DNA of 64,000 nucleotides from Enterobacter sp. RHBSTW-00175 (GCF_013927005.1 NZ_CP055930.1:1116001-1180000), one strand, 5' to 3'. Shown: positions 7,884 through 18,394, counted from the first letter of the stretch. Notes: a model not told the origin generated them from the letters alone. Numbers and translations are program-made.

Positions 7884-8091
7884 CACCAGTAGAGGGTTAT
7901 GAATGGAATCAGCATGGTCTGCTCGCACAACGCCTGCGGCAGATTTAAAATGAGCGAAAAACAATAACTTCAAGCTATGAGCAAAGCAGATGGGAAACTC
8001 TTGCGTGAAACAAAGATACCCCGCCAGTTGCACCGAAATTGTATTGTTTTTTGTTCATGGGCGGATGGGAAAATAAAGGTAGGGGAATTTT

Positions 8092-8165
8092 GGAGCGGGT
8101 GAAGGGAATCGAACCCTCGTATAGAGCTTGGGAAGCTCTCGTTCTACCATTGAACTACACCCGCT
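8092..8165 (-). tRNA. glyU: tRNA-Gly (anticodon CCC)
   Basis: A 74-base cloverleaf on the minus strand: acceptor stem GCGGGTG / CACCCGC, D-arm, anticodon arm with CCC in 'CTTCCCAAG', T-arm 'GGGTTCGATTCCC', discriminator T and an encoded CCA end. It reads GGG codons. In E. coli glyU also lies close to actS (ygeR), as here. Its 3' half is the probable integration target for the accessory zone to its left. Confidence 0.97.
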
Positions 8166-8244
8166 TTGAAGTGCGTAAAGCATTATAGGCCTTACGCACT
8201 TTCACACAAGCCTCTTGATGACTAAGTGGCGATTAAATAATCAC

Positions 8245-8985
8245 TTAGCACTTCGGTTTGCTGCCCTGTGCCGGAAGATAACGCTGCGGATCGATGGCCG
8301 TGGCGCGATAGCGGATCTGGAAGTGGAGCTTCACCGAGTCCGTCCCTGTGCTGCCCATGGTCGCAATCTTCTGCCCCGCCTTCACGTTCTGCCCATTGTT
8401 CACCAGCATAGTGTCGTTGTGCGCATACGCCGTGATGTAATCTTCACCATGCTTAATCATGATCAGATTACCGTAGCCGCGCAGCTGGTCGCCGACGTAA
8501 ACCACTTTCCCGGCACCGGATGCATAAACAGGTGTCCCGCGCGCCGCAGAGATATCAATGCCCTTGTTTCCGCCCTCAGACGTTGAATACGGCATCACTA
8601 CTTTGCCACTGGCAGGCCAGACCCAGCAGCGCTGCCCGACCGGCGGCCAGGACGATTGCGGCACTGCGTAAGATGGTGTCACTTTGGCGGTTTTCGTTTT
8701 AGACGACGTGGAGTTTTTTGCTGTAGAAGAAGAGCCGCCGTTAACCTTCAGCTTTTGCCCCACCTCGATGGTATAGGGCGCAGGGATATTGTTCATCCGC
8801 GCCAGATCTTTCACGCTAGTGCCCGTTGTACGCGCAATTCGGTACAGCGTATCCCCGCGCTTAACGGTGTACACCGCACCGCCCATATCGGAGGATTTAC
8901 TGCCCGAACACCCCGCCAGCAGTAGCGTTAGCGTCAGAAGGGATAAGGCAATAATGGGGTTTCTGTTCAGGCTTCCTGCAAACAA
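8245..8985 (-). CDS. actS: LysM/M23-family lipoprotein, amidase activator ActS (YgeR)
   Basis: This 246-residue outer-membrane lipoprotein has a lipobox 'LLAGC' (Cys about residue 26), a LysM domain ('VKRGDTLYRIARTTGTSVKD', about residues 40-85) and a degenerate LytM/M23 domain (about 140-240). The catalytic zinc ligands of active M23 enzymes are not all evident, as in NlpD/EnvC-type activators. ActS of E. coli switches on periplasmic N-acetylmuramyl-L-alanine amidases, mainly AmiC, during cell-wall remodelling. It is transcribed alone, converging with nothing, and sits between glyU and idi. Confidence 0.88.
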   Translation of the reverse strand: MFAGSLNRNPIIALSLLTLTLLLAGCSGSKSSDMGGAVYTVKRGDTLYRIARTTGTSVKDLARMNNIPAPYTIEVGQKLKVNGGSSSTAKNSTSSKTKTAKVTPSYAVPQSSWPPVGQRCWVWPASGKVVMPYSTSEGGNKGIDISAARGTPVYASGAGKVVYVGDQLRGYGNLIMIKHGEDYITAYAHNDTMLVNNGQNVKAGQKIATMGSTGTDSVKLHFQIRYRATAIDPQRYLPAQGSKPKC

Positions 8986-9149
8986 AACGGATCCTCGGTC
9001 AGCGTAAATGGCGCACTATGATACCAGCCCGGAGAGATAAGGGTCAGCCCTTTTCCGCTCCTGGAGACAAACCGTTCGTATAAGAATGCCGTATAATACT
9101 CCTCTGCTGATGGTGCAGAACCATCCGCATTATTGGCACTGGAGCAGGA

Positions 9150-9692
9150 ATGAGCATTCAAGAACACGTCATTTTAGTAAATGACCAGGGAACGGTAATT
9201 GGCACTCAGGAGAAATACGCCGCACACACGTCGCATACCCCGCTGCATCTGGCCTTCTCATCCTGGCTGTTTAACGCAAAAGGCGAATGTCTGGTTACAC
9301 GGCGCGCCATGTGCAAAAAAGCCTGGCCTGGCGTCTGGACCAACTCCGTGTGCGGCCACCCTCAATCCGGTGAAGAGATTGAACAGGCCATTATCCGCCG
9401 CTGCCGATTTGAATTGGGCGCAGAGATTACTGACATTACCGCCGTCGCGCCTGAATTTCGCTATCGTGAAGTCGATCCTTCCGGGATTGTCGAAAACGAG
9501 ATCTGCCCGGTTTATGCCGCACGCGTCACTGCCGACGTCACCATCAACCATGATGAAGTGATGGAGTACCAGTGGGTCACGCTGGAAGCGTTATTCCGTG
9601 CGCTGGACGCAACGCCTTGGGCATTTAGCCCGTGGATGGTGATGGAAGCCACCGTCGCACGCGACGCGCTCCGCGCTTTCGCCACACAATAA
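9150..9692 (+). CDS. idi: isopentenyl-diphosphate delta-isomerase (type I)
   Basis: This 180-residue enzyme interconverts isopentenyl and dimethylallyl diphosphate in isoprenoid synthesis. It is a Nudix-fold protein: catalytic Cys in '[12 protein letters not shown]' (about residue 67), metal-binding His residues in '[12 protein letters not shown]', and the acidic catalytic region with Glu in 'YQWV' and 'ENEICPVY'. The start at 9150 follows GGAGCAGGA. A strong bidirectional terminator separates it from converging lysS. Confidence 0.96.
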   Translation: MSIQEHVILVNDQGTVIGTQEKYAAHTSHTPLHLAFSSWLFNAKGECLVTRRAMCKKAWPGVWTNSVCGHPQSGEEIEQAIIRRCRFELGAEITDITAVAPEFRYREVDPSGIVENEICPVYAARVTADVTINHDEVMEYQWVTLEALFRALDATPWAFSPWMVMEATVARDALRAFATQ

Positions 9693-9726
9693 AAAAGCCC
9701 CGGCGATAATCGCACGGGGCTTTTTT
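9691..9726. terminator. bidirectional terminator between idi and lysS
   Basis: The stem AAAAAAGCCCCG / CGGGGCTTTTTT has A and T runs on both sides, so it serves both converging genes. It begins inside the idi stop codon. Confidence 0.9.
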
Positions 9727-9740
9727 AACGTCCTGACGGC

Positions 9741-11258
9741 TTATTTCACCGGACGCATCGCCGGGAAGAGGATCACGTCACGGATAGTGTGGCTGTTAGT
9801 GAACAGCATTACCATACGGTCGATACCAATGCCCAGGCCTGCGGTTGGCGGCAGGCCGTGTTCCAGTGCAGTCACGTAGTCTTCGTCGAAGAACATAGCT
9901 TCGTCGTCGCCAGCCGCTTTCGCATCAACCTGATCCTGGAAGCGCTGCGCCTGATCTTCAGCATCGTTCAGCTCGCTAAAGCCGTTGCCGATTTCGCGGC
10001 CACCGATGAAGAATTCGAAGCGGTCAGTGATTTCTGGGTTCTCGTCATTACGACGCGCCAGCGGAGACACTTCTGCAGGGTATTCGGTGATGAAGGTAGG
10101 CTGAATCAGGTGCGCTTCTGCCACTTCTTCGAAGATCTCAGTCACGATACGGCCCAGACCCCAGCTCTTCTCAACCTTGATGCCGATGCTTTCTGCAATC
10201 GCTTTCGCAGAGTCGAAGTTATCCAGGTCAGCCATCTCCGTTTCTGGACGGTATTTCTTGATAGCTTCGCGCATGGTCAGCTTAACGAACGGCTTACCAA
10301 AGTCGAACACCTCGTCACCGTAAGGCACTTCAGTTTTGCCCAGAATGTCCTGCGCCAGGGTACGGAACAGGGATTCGGTCAGTTCGATCAGGTCTTTGTA
10401 ATCTGCGTAAGCCATATAGAGTTCCATCATGGTGAACTCTGGGTTATGGCGAACGGAGATACCTTCGTTACGGAAGTTACGGTTAATTTCGAACACACGG
10501 TCGAAACCACCCACCACCAGACGTTTCAGGTACAGTTCCGGCGCGATACGCAGGTACATGTCCAGATCCAGGGCGTTGTGATGCGTGATGAACGGACGCG
10601 CAGACGCGCCGCCTGGGATCACCTGCATCATTGGGGTTTCCACTTCCATAAAGTCGCGGTTAACCATGAACTGACGGATACCAGCCATGATCTGGGAGCG
10701 GATTTTGAAGGTCTTGCGGGATTCATCGTTAGAGATGAGATCCAGGTAACGCTGACGATAGCGCGCTTCCTGATCCTGCAAACCGTGGAATTTATCCGGC
10801 AGTGGGCGCAGTGCTTTGGTCAGCAGACGCAGCTCGGTACAGTGGATAGACAGCTCACCGGTCTTGGTTTTGAACAGCTTGCCTTTCGCGCCCAGGATAT
10901 CGCCCAGGTCCCACTTCTTGAACTGCTCGTTGTAGATGCCTTCTGGCAGGTCGTCGCGGGAAACGTACAACTGAATACGACCGCCAACGTCCTGTAAGGT
11001 CACGAAAGAGGCTTTACCCATGATACGACGCGTCATCATACGGCCAGCCACAGACACTTCTACGTTCAGCGCTTCCAGCTCTTCGTTTTCTTTGCCGTCG
11101 AAGTCAGCGTGCAGTTGGTCTGAGGTGTGGTCACGACGAAAATCGTTCGGGAACGGCACGCCCTGCTCGCGCAGTGCTGCCAGCTTCTCGCGGCGGGTTT
11201 TCAGTTCGTTGTTAAGATCGACTACCGCGTCAGCGCCCTGTGCTTGTTGTTCAGACAT
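9741..11258 (-). CDS. lysS: lysyl-tRNA synthetase, class II
   Basis: This 505-residue enzyme charges tRNA-Lys. It has an N-terminal OB-fold anticodon-binding domain (about residues 60-150), then the class II catalytic domain: motif 2 around '[20 protein letters not shown]' and motif 3 '[12 protein letters not shown]' near the C-terminus. The length equals E. coli LysS. The ATG lies 9 bases after the prfB stop, so the two are co-transcribed (prfB-lysS), as in other enterobacteria. Confidence 0.97.
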   Translation of the reverse strand: MSEQQAQGADAVVDLNNELKTRREKLAALREQGVPFPNDFRRDHTSDQLHADFDGKENEELEALNVEVSVAGRMMTRRIMGKASFVTLQDVGGRIQLYVSRDDLPEGIYNEQFKKWDLGDILGAKGKLFKTKTGELSIHCTELRLLTKALRPLPDKFHGLQDQEARYRQRYLDLISNDESRKTFKIRSQIMAGIRQFMVNRDFMEVETPMMQVIPGGASARPFITHHNALDLDMYLRIAPELYLKRLVVGGFDRVFEINRNFRNEGISVRHNPEFTMMELYMAYADYKDLIELTESLFRTLAQDILGKTEVPYGDEVFDFGKPFVKLTMREAIKKYRPETEMADLDNFDSAKAIAESIGIKVEKSWGLGRIVTEIFEEVAEAHLIQPTFITEYPAEVSPLARRNDENPEITDRFEFFIGGREIGNGFSELNDAEDQAQRFQDQVDAKAAGDDEAMFFDEDYVTALEHGLPPTAGLGIGIDRMVMLFTNSHTIRDVILFPAMRPVK

Positions 11259-11267
11259 GTTGGTTCC

Positions 11268-12366
11268 TCATAACCCTGCTTTCAAACTTGCTTCGATAAA
11301 TTGGTCCAGGCTGCCATCCAGCACCGCCTGCGTGTTACGGGTTTCAACCCCGGTACGCAGGTCTTTGATGCGGGAGTCATCAAGGACGTAAGAACGAATC
11401 TGGCTGCCCCAACCGATGTCAGATTTGTTGTCTTCCATCGCCTGTTTCTCAGCATTTTTCTTTTGCATCTCCAGTTCATAAAGCTTCGCTTTCATCTGCT
11501 TCATGGCCTGGTCTTTGTTCTTATGCTGGGAACGGTCGTTCTGGCACTGCGTAACCGTGTTGGTTGGAAGGTGGGTAATACGCACCGCCGATTCCGTACG
11601 GTTAACGTGCTGACCACCCGCACCGGATGCGCGGTAAACGTCGATTCGCAGGTCGGCCGGGTTGATTTCGATATCGATATCGTCTTTCACTTCCGGATAG
11701 ACAAACGCGGAGCTGAAGGAGGTATGACGGCGGCCGCCGGAATCGAACGGGCTCTTACGTACCAGACGATGAACGCCGGTTTCAGTGCGCAGCCAGCCGT
11801 AGGCGTAATCACCAATAATCTTAATGGTGATGGATTTAAGACCCGCGACTTCACCTTCAGATTCTTCGATGATTTCGGTTTTGAAACCGCGAGCTTCTGC
11901 CCAACGCAAATACATACGCGCCAGCATACTGGCCCAGTCCTGCGCTTCTGTACCGCCAGAACCGGCCTGAATATCGAGATAGCAGTCGGCGCTGTCATAT
12001 TCGCCGGAGAACATGCGGCGGAATTCCAGCTGCGCCAGCTTCTCTTCCAGCACGTCGAGTTCTGCTACGGCTTCGTTAAAGGTTTCTTCGTCGTCGGCTT
12101 CTACAGCCAGCTCCAGCAGACCGGAAACATCTTCCAGGCCCTGAGCCATTTGATCCAGCGTATCTACGATGGCTTCGAGAGAGGAACGCTCTTTACCCAG
12201 CGCCTGTGCGCGTTCAGGTTCGTTCCAGACGTCCGGCTGTTCCAGCTCGGCGTTTACTTCTTCAAGACGCTCTTTCTTGGCATCGTAGTCAAAGATACCC
12301 CCTAAGAACGTCGGAGCGCTCGGTGAGGTCCTGAATGCGGTTTTTTACCGGATTAATTTCAAACAT
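11268..12366 (-). CDS. prfB: peptide chain release factor 2, made by programmed +1 frameshift
   Basis: RF2 ends translation at UGA and UAA. The gene is in two frames: 25 codons from the ATG at 12366 to an in-frame TGA (12291-12289), then, after a +1 shift, the remaining 340 codons to the stop at 11268, giving 365 residues. The second part carries the stop-reading tripeptide SPF ('[10 protein letters not shown]') and the peptidyl-transfer motif GGQ ('[10 protein letters not shown]'). The frameshift is not a sequencing error: the cis signals are present (see separate entry). It is followed at 9 bases by lysS. Confidence 0.97.
12288..12303 (-). promoter_or_regulatory. prfB programmed frameshift site with internal Shine-Dalgarno
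   Basis: On the minus strand the order is AGGGGG (internal Shine-Dalgarno, 12303-12298), three bases, then CTT TGA C. The slippery CUU and the UGA read by RF2 itself allow autoregulation: low RF2 makes the ribosome pause and slip to GAC. Confidence 0.97.
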
Positions 12367-12456
12367 GGTCTGTTTTCTTTTATGGACTTGTCAAAATGCG
12401 GTGATAAGAGCGGGATTGTACCGAATCCACGCTCTTTTTTATAGAGATTACTGACG

Positions 12457-14190
12457 CTAAATTGGCCAGATATTGTCGATGATGATTTGCAGTGAGCGGT
12501 TACCGCGAAACTCGTTAATATCCAGCTTGTAGGCAAGCTCGACTTCACGTACGCCGTTGTCCGGCCAGATGGCGGTGTCGACGTTGAAAGCAATCCCGTC
12601 AAGCAGTGGGCCGCCGCCTGACGGCTCGACCATCACCTTAAGATGGCGTTCGCCAACGATACGTTGTTGCAGCAGGCGAAAACGCCCATCGAACAGCGGT
12701 TCCGGGAACATCTGCCCCCACGGACCGGCATCGCGCAGCATCTGCGCCACTTCCATGGTCATTTCAGTGGCCGTTAACGCACCATCGGAAACCACTTCAC
12801 CCTGCAACAAAGACGGGTCTATCCAGTCCGTCACCAGCTCACCAAACAGGCGCTGGAACTCGTCGAACTTCGCCGCTTCCAGCGACAAACCTGCCGCCAT
12901 CGCGTGCCCGCCGAACTTGATCATCAGCCCAGGATAGAGCGTATCCAGACGCTCCAGCGCATCACGCATGTGCAGCCCCTGAATCGAACGCCCCGAGCCT
13001 TTTAGCGTGCCATCCCCTGCCGGGGCAAACGCGATCACCGGACGATGGAAACGCTCCTTGATGCGCGACGCCAGAATACCCACCACGCCCTGATGCCACT
13101 CGGGGTGATACATCGCCAGGCCGCCAGGCAGCGCATCGCCGCTGCGTTCCAGCTTTTCGCACAGGGTCAGCGCTTCGGCCTGCATCCCCTGCTCAATCTC
13201 TTTACGGGTCTGGTTCAGCGCATCCAGCTCGTTTGCCAGCATCCGCGCTTCGCCGATGTTGTCGCACAACAGCAGCGCAACGCCGACGGACATATCGTCC
13301 AGCCTTCCGGCGGCGTTCAGACGCGGCCCCAGGGCAAAGCCTAAATCGCTTGCCGCCAGCTTGAGCGGATCACGGTTGGAAATTTCCAGCAGTGCTTTAA
13401 TGCCAGGACGGCATTTGCCTGCACGGATACGGCTTAACCCCTGCCAGGTCAAAATGCGGTTATTGGTATCGAGCGGCACAACGTCCGCCACTGTGCCCAG
13501 CGCCACCAGGTCGAGATACTCTGCCAGGTTCGGCATCGCAATTCCACGCGCGTCAAACCAGCCTTTTTCACGCAGCAGCGTGCGCAGTGCCAGCATCAGA
13601 TAAAACGCCACACCCACACCGGCCAGTGATTTGGACGGGAATTCACAGTCGCGCAGGTTAGGGTTAATGATTGCCTCGGCGGCAGGCAGGGTTTCACCCG
13701 GCAAATGGTGATCGGTAACCAGCACCGGGATCTTCAGTTCATGCGCACGATCGACACCGGCGTGTGAGGAGATCCCGTTATCCACGGTCATGATCATCTG
13801 CGCGCCAAGCGCATGGGCCTGCTCCACCACTTCCGGACTCAGACCATAGCCATCTTCAAAGCGGTTAGGCACCAGGTAGGTGACGTTATCGCACCCAAGC
13901 GCACGCAGGCTTAGCACGCTCAGCGCCGTACTGGTCGCACCATCGGCATCAAAATCACCGACGACCACAATCCGCGTCCCTTCACGGAACGCGTCGTAGA
14001 GCATCGCGGTGGCTGTTTCAACCCCGCTCAGCTGCTGCCAGGGAAGCATCCCTTTCACGCTACGTTCAAGATCGGCGGCGTTTAACACGCCACGGCTGGC
14101 ATAAAGCCGACGTAAAAGCGGTGACATATCCGCAGGGAGATCTGCGTTCTCATTCACTTCACGACGGCGGAGTTGGATGGGTGCTTTCAC
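12457..14190 (-). CDS. recJ: single-strand-specific 5'-3' exonuclease RecJ
   Basis: This 577-residue cytoplasmic nuclease acts in RecF-pathway recombination, mismatch repair and base-excision repair. It is a DHH-family phosphoesterase: Asp motif 'VVGDFDADGATSTA' (about residue 75), 'DNGIS' and the eponymous 'VTDHHLPG' (about residue 160), followed by the DHHA1 domain with 'GGHAMAAGLSLE' and a C-terminal OB fold. The length equals E. coli RecJ. The start is only 5 bases after the dsbC stop, giving an xerD-dsbC-recJ operon. Confidence 0.97.
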   Translation of the reverse strand: MKAPIQLRRREVNENADLPADMSPLLRRLYASRGVLNAADLERSVKGMLPWQQLSGVETATAMLYDAFREGTRIVVVGDFDADGATSTALSVLSLRALGCDNVTYLVPNRFEDGYGLSPEVVEQAHALGAQMIMTVDNGISSHAGVDRAHELKIPVLVTDHHLPGETLPAAEAIINPNLRDCEFPSKSLAGVGVAFYLMLALRTLLREKGWFDARGIAMPNLAEYLDLVALGTVADVVPLDTNNRILTWQGLSRIRAGKCRPGIKALLEISNRDPLKLAASDLGFALGPRLNAAGRLDDMSVGVALLLCDNIGEARMLANELDALNQTRKEIEQGMQAEALTLCEKLERSGDALPGGLAMYHPEWHQGVVGILASRIKERFHRPVIAFAPAGDGTLKGSGRSIQGLHMRDALERLDTLYPGLMIKFGGHAMAAGLSLEAAKFDEFQRLFGELVTDWIDPSLLQGEVVSDGALTATEMTMEVAQMLRDAGPWGQMFPEPLFDGRFRLLQQRIVGERHLKVMVEPSGGGPLLDGIAFNVDTAIWPDNGVREVELAYKLDINEFRGNRSLQIIIDNIWPI

Positions 14191-14195
14191 GCGGA

Positions 14196-14909
14196 TTAGT
14201 TACCACCAAACTGTTTCTGGTGCGCGTCGAGGAACTCTTTCATCTCTTTCGGCCCCTGATAACCTGGCACAACGTAGCCATTGTTCAGCACAATAGCAGG
14301 CGTACCGTTCACACCAAACTGCACGCCCAGCGCGTAGTGGTTCGCGATATCAATGTCGCAAGAAGCAGGCGTAACGCCTTTGCCGTTCATTGCATCATCA
14401 AACGCTTTGTTGCGATCTTTTGCACACCAGATAGCCTTCATGTCCTGCTCTGGCTGGCTCTGCACGCCCGCACGCGGGAAGGCCAGGTAACGCACAGTGA
14501 TCCCCAGCGCGTTGTAGTCTTTCATCTCTTCATGCAGCTTGTGACAGTAGCCACAGGTGATGTCGGTGAAGACAGTAATAACGTGTTTTTCCTGCGCCGC
14601 TTTATACACGATCATCTCTTTTTCAAGCGCGTTCAGGTTTTTCATCAGTAGCTGGTTGGTCACGTTCACCGGCTGTCCGCCGCTGACGTCATACATTGGC
14701 CCCTGAATGATGTGTTTGCCGTCTTCGGTCACATACAGCACGCCACTGTTGGTCAGCACAGTTTTCATGCCGGCGACTGGCGCAGACTGGATATCGCTGC
14801 TGGTTACGCCAAGCTTGGTCAGCGATTGCTTAATTGCGGCATCATCAGCGTGAGCAAAACCGGTAAAAGAGGCTGCCAGCAAAGAGAGCAGCGCTAAAGA
14901 CTTTTTCAT
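14196..14909 (-). CDS. dsbC: periplasmic protein disulfide isomerase
   Basis: This 237-residue precursor has a 20-residue signal peptide ('MKKSLALLSLLAASFTGFAHA'-like, cut before the first Asp). The mature dimer has an N-terminal dimerisation domain and a thioredoxin domain with active-site 'CGYC' (about residue 118) and a cis-Pro in 'GVNGTPAIVL'. It reshuffles wrong disulfides and is kept reduced by DsbD. The ATG at 14909 was chosen because it begins the signal peptide; an in-frame extension further upstream would run into the xerD end. It lies between xerD and recJ. Confidence 0.96.
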   Translation of the reverse strand: MKKSLALLSLLAASFTGFAHADDAAIKQSLTKLGVTSSDIQSAPVAGMKTVLTNSGVLYVTEDGKHIIQGPMYDVSGGQPVNVTNQLLMKNLNALEKEMIVYKAAQEKHVITVFTDITCGYCHKLHEEMKDYNALGITVRYLAFPRAGVQSQPEQDMKAIWCAKDRNKAFDDAMNGKGVTPASCDIDIANHYALGVQFGVNGTPAIVLNNGYVVPGYQGPKEMKEFLDAHQKQFGGN

Positions 14910-14937
14910 ATTCAATCCTATTACAATTCGTCGGCAC

Positions 14938-15834
14938 TCACGCGCGTGGGTGGTGCTGTTGGTGAAGCTGCCGCAGGCGTTCCGTCGCGACATGGGTATA
15001 AATTTGCGTCGTTGAAAGATCGCTGTGCCCAAGTAGCATCTGCACCACGCGTAAATCAGCTCCGTGGTTTAGCAGGTGCGTCGCGAAGGCATGACGCAAA
15101 ACGTGCGGCGACAGTTTTTCACTATCGATACCTGCCAGTGTGGCGTAATGCTTAATGCGATGCCAGAAAGTTTGCCGCGTCATCTGTTGCGCACGCTGGC
15201 TTGGGAAGAGCACATCAATAGAAACGCCGTTCAACAACCACGGGCGGCCATGCTCCAGATACGTTTCCAGCCAGTAGACCGCCTCTTCTCCCAGCGGCAC
15301 CAGCCGTTCTTTGTTCCCTTTACCGATCACACGCACAACCCCCTGACGCAGGCTGATATCACTCATCGTCAGCCCGACTAACTCAGAAACACGCAAACCG
15401 GTAGCATACAATAGCTCAAGCATGGCTTTATCGCGTAACTCCAGCGGCAGGTCAACCGCTGGCGACTGTAATAATCTCTCAACTTGTGCTTCGCTCAGAT
15501 CTTTAGGCAGTCGCTGCGGGAGTTTAGGGGAGGCCAGCATCGCGCTGGGATCGTCGGCACGGATCTTCTCACGGTAAAGGTGCTGAAAAAGCCGCCGCAT
15601 GGCGCTTAACAGGCGCGCGGAGCTGGTCGCTTTGTAGCCCCCTTCAATGCGTTCAGCCAGCAGTCCTTGCAGGTCATCGCTTTGCGCGTTTTCAAGCCCC
15701 AATTCCCTGTGCGCCAGCCACTCCACCAGCAGGGTAAGGTCACGTCGATAGGCGCTAATAGTGTTGTCGGCCAGGTTTTTCTCAAGCCACAGCGCATCGA
15801 GAAACTGTTCAATGAGTGCGAGATCCTTTTCCAC
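14938..15834 (-). CDS. xerD: site-specific tyrosine recombinase XerD
   Basis: With XerC this 298-residue recombinase resolves chromosome dimers at dif, activated by FtsK. It has the N-terminal SAM-like core-binding domain (residues 1-90) and the catalytic domain with Arg in 'ATGLRVSELVGL', 'HVLRHAFATHLLNHG' and the nucleophilic Tyr in 'TTQIYTHV' (about residue 279). The length equals the family norm. It is the first gene of xerD-dsbC-recJ and diverges from fldB. Confidence 0.97.
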   Translation of the reverse strand: MEKDLALIEQFLDALWLEKNLADNTISAYRRDLTLLVEWLAHRELGLENAQSDDLQGLLAERIEGGYKATSSARLLSAMRRLFQHLYREKIRADDPSAMLASPKLPQRLPKDLSEAQVERLLQSPAVDLPLELRDKAMLELLYATGLRVSELVGLTMSDISLRQGVVRVIGKGNKERLVPLGEEAVYWLETYLEHGRPWLLNGVSIDVLFPSQRAQQMTRQTFWHRIKHYATLAGIDSEKLSPHVLRHAFATHLLNHGADLRVVQMLLGHSDLSTTQIYTHVATERLRQLHQQHHPRA

Positions 15835-15935
15835 ATCAACCCCTTTGTTTCTGCAATCCGCGCATTATGCCTGATTGCCAGTGGTTTCTGGTACACTACG
15901 CGCAAAGTCAAAGCAAGAATTGAGATATTTACGCG

Positions 15936-16457
15936 ATGAATATTGGTCTGTTCTACGGTTCCAGCACTTGCTACACCGAAATGGCGGCAGAAAAAATTCG
16001 TGACATCATTGGCCCGGAACTGGTGACGTTGCACAACCTGAAAGATGACACGGTCGCGCTGATGGAGCAGTACGATGTGCTGATCCTTGGCATCCCGACC
16101 TGGGATTTTGGCGAGATACAGGAAGACTGGGAAGCTATCTGGGATCAGCTTGATACCGTCAACCTCGACGGCAAAATCATTGCAATGTACGGGATGGGCG
16201 ATCAGTTAGGTTACGGCGAGTGGTTCCTGGATGCGCTAGGTATGTTGCACGATAAACTGGCCCTGAAAGGCGTTACGTTTATCGGTTATTGGCCGACCGA
16301 AGGGTACGAGTTCACCAGCAAAAAACCGATTATTGCCGACGGACAGCTTTTTGTCGGGCTGGCGCTGGATGAAACCAACCAGTACGACCTCAGCGAAGAG
16401 CGTGTGCAAAACTGGTGCGAGCAAATTCTGGGCGAAATGGCCGAAAAGTTTAGCTAA
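15936..16457 (+). CDS. fldB: flavodoxin 2
   Basis: This 173-residue FMN-binding electron carrier has the phosphate-binding loop '[13 protein letters not shown]' at residues 6-18 and the isoalloxazine-binding '[15 protein letters not shown]' near residue 53, plus '[13 protein letters not shown]'. FldB is the minor enterobacterial flavodoxin, linked to the SoxRS response in E. coli. It converges with cptA, whose stop is 5 bases away on the other strand. Confidence 0.95.
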   Translation: MNIGLFYGSSTCYTEMAAEKIRDIIGPELVTLHNLKDDTVALMEQYDVLILGIPTWDFGEIQEDWEAIWDQLDTVNLDGKIIAMYGMGDQLGYGEWFLDALGMLHDKLALKGVTFIGYWPTEGYEFTSKKPIIADGQLFVGLALDETNQYDLSEERVQNWCEQILGEMAEKFS

Positions 16458-16462
16458 CCGCC

Positions 16463-16873
16463 CTATTCCTGCGTCGGTTGTTGCAACACCATCCGACGCA
16501 GATCCCGCCACTCCACTTCATCCATGCTGTCCGCTGCCAGCCACAAATGCTGGCGACGCCCACCGCCCACCTTACGTAGCCGGAGCATCATGCCGGAACT
16601 GAGCATCCAGGGCGTGCCAATAATGTCCCACTCTTTCCCCTGCCAGCGCAGGCGCGAATCCATCATCAGTTTGATTTCACCCTGACAGGCATTGATACGG
16701 CGCTGGCTACGCACGCTGTCAAACACCACGAATGACAATAACAGCAACCAGAGAGGGGTATAGCTAAGCGGCCACGGCATCAGTAATACAAATGCCGCAA
16801 CCAGCCCGTGGAGTAATAAAGACATCCACTGCGAGCGCCATGAAACGCGAAGATCAGATTGCCACAGGACCAC
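16463..16873 (-). CDS. cptA: CptA/YgfX inner-membrane protein
   Basis: This 136-residue protein has two membrane segments (about residues 15-50: '[18 protein letters not shown]', '[11 protein letters not shown]') and a cytoplasmic C-terminal part. It is the YgfX family, reported as the toxin-like partner of YgfY/SdhE that affects cell shape through FtsZ and MreB, though this role is debated. Its start overlaps the sdhE end by 20 bases, so the two are translationally coupled. Confidence 0.88.
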   Translation of the reverse strand: MVLWQSDLRVSWRSQWMSLLLHGLVAAFVLLMPWPLSYTPLWLLLLSFVVFDSVRSQRRINACQGEIKLMMDSRLRWQGKEWDIIGTPWMLSSGMMLRLRKVGGGRRQHLWLAADSMDEVEWRDLRRMVLQQPTQE

Positions 16874-17120
16874 GTTCCCGATTCCGTGTTTGAATTAATT
16901 GCACCATCCGTTGCAACTCGGTGTCGGCGGGTTTGCCGTGGTTCATTAGCCAGTTGAACAAATCAGGATCGTCGGATTCAAGCAGGCGAACAAACAGACG
17001 CTTATCGTCTTCGCTTAAGCTGTCGTACTCGTATTCGAAGAATGGCATGATGGAAATATCAAGTTCACGCATTCCGCGACGGCAAGCCCAGTGGATACGG
17101 GCCTTGTTGTTAATATCCAT
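16854..17120 (-). CDS. sdhE: FAD assembly factor SdhE (CptB, YgfY)
   Basis: This 88-residue cytoplasmic protein promotes covalent flavinylation of SdhA and FrdA. The diagnostic 'RRGMRELD' (RGxxE motif, about residues 14-21) is intact, followed by the conserved five-helix fold. It is the first gene of the sdhE-cptA pair and diverges from ygfZ across a 293-base gap that holds both promoters. Confidence 0.95.
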   Translation of the reverse strand: MDINNKARIHWACRRGMRELDISIMPFFEYEYDSLSEDDKRLFVRLLESDDPDLFNWLMNHGKPADTELQRMVQLIQTRNRERGPVAI

Positions 17121-17413
17121 GTTCTTTTTCCTGCATTACGTTTGGCACAGTCGGTGTCCCGTTCGGGATGCTTTATTTCTGCCGGGAACTCTGGCTAGTG
17201 TAACGTGTTTTTGACCGTTTCTTTACTGGAATATTGCGAACCCGGAGCAGGGTTCCAGAATAAACCACATTAAGATAGCGGATTACACTGTTTTGCGTAG
17301 CGCTGAGCAGAAGTCAGATATGGCACGAATGGTCTGCTGAAAGCGCTTGCAATGACAACAGTCTCTTTTACCATTAGGCATTATCAAAGCGTTAAGCAAT
17401 TCAGGACATCACT

Positions 17414-18394
17414 ATGGCTTTTACTCCATTTTCTCCTCGCCAGCCCGTCGCCTCTGCGCGTCTGCCGCTGACGCTTATTACTCTTGATGACTGGGCGCTG
17501 GCGACACTGACCGGCGCCGACAGCGAAAAATATTTGCAGGGTCAGGTCACTGCTGACGTCAGCCAGATGACTGAAAACCAGCATTTACTGGCTGCGCACT
17601 GCGACCCAAAAGGCAAGATGTGGAGCAATCTGCGTCTGTTCCGCCGCCTGGGCGGGTTCGCGCTTATTGAGCGCCGCAGCCTGCGCGACGCCCAACTGAC
17701 CGAACTGAAAAAATACGCGGTCTTTTCCAAAGTCACCATCGCGCCTGACGATGAGCATGTCCTGCTTGGCGTCGCCGGGTTCCAGGCGCGCGCGGCCCTG
17801 AAAAATCTGTTCAGCGAGTTGCCAGATGCCGAAACGCAGCTGGTGCATGACGGCGCGACCTCAATCCTGTGGTTTGAGCACCCGACTGAGCGTTTCCTGC
17901 TAGTGACCGACGTCGCCACCGCAGAACGCGTCACCGATGCCTTGCGTGGTGAAGCTCAGTTGAATAATAGCCAACAGTGGCTGGCACTCAACATTGAAGC
18001 CGGGCTGCCGATCATTGATGCGGCGAACAGCGCACAATTTATCCCGCAGGCCACCAACCTACAGGCGCTGGGGGGCATTAGCTTTAAGAAAGGGTGCTAC
18101 ACCGGCCAGGAAATGGTCGCGCGCGCAAAATTCCGTGGTGCGAATAAACGTGCTCTATGGACGCTGGCAGGCCACGCCAGCCGCGTACCGGAAGCCGGTG
18201 AAGATCTTGAGCTGAAAATGGGTGAAAACTGGCGCCGTACCGGCACGGTTTTGGCCGCAGTACAGCTGGATGATGGTCGCGTGCTGGTGCAAGCGGTGAT
18301 GAATAACGACATGGAGCCAGACAGCGTGTTCCGCGTACGTGACGATGCAAAAACCCTGAGCATCGAGCCACTGCCGTATTCGCTGGAAGAGTAA
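17414..18394 (+). CDS. ygfZ: tRNA-modifying protein YgfZ, folate-dependent Fe-S protein
   Basis: This 326-residue cytoplasmic protein supports radical-SAM enzymes such as MiaB and Fe-S cluster repair. It has a GcvT-like folate-binding fold and the family signature '[13 protein letters not shown]' (Cys about residue 228) that is essential in E. coli. The neighbouring sdhE-cptA is its usual divergent partner. A C-rich palindromic repeat follows. Confidence 0.95.
   Translation: MAFTPFSPRQPVASARLPLTLITLDDWALATLTGADSEKYLQGQVTADVSQMTENQHLLAAHCDPKGKMWSNLRLFRRLGGFALIERRSLRDAQLTELKKYAVFSKVTIAPDDEHVLLGVAGFQARAALKNLFSELPDAETQLVHDGATSILWFEHPTERFLLVTDVATAERVTDALRGEAQLNNSQQWLALNIEAGLPIIDAANSAQFIPQATNLQALGGISFKKGCYTGQEMVARAKFRGANKRALWTLAGHASRVPEAGEDLELKMGENWRRTGTVLAAVQLDDGRVLVQAVMNNDMEPDSVFRVRDDAKTLSIEPLPYSLEE

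Noticed and set aside
7884..8091. Short plus-strand frame with two Cys ('VCSHNACGRF')
   Set aside because: Only 22 codons, no ribosome site and no clear family, so not called as a gene.
9789..10997. Long plus-strand open frame opposite lysS
   Set aside because: It is the antisense shadow of a strongly conserved gene, lacks a ribosome site and has a composition typical of reversed coding sequence.
12289..12303. Apparent frameshift mutation near the prfB start
   Set aside because: It is the conserved programmed frameshift with internal Shine-Dalgarno, not an error or pseudogene.
17215..17413. Possible small RNA in the sdhE-ygfZ gap
   Set aside because: No promoter-terminator pair is visible; the gap is fully explained as divergent promoters.
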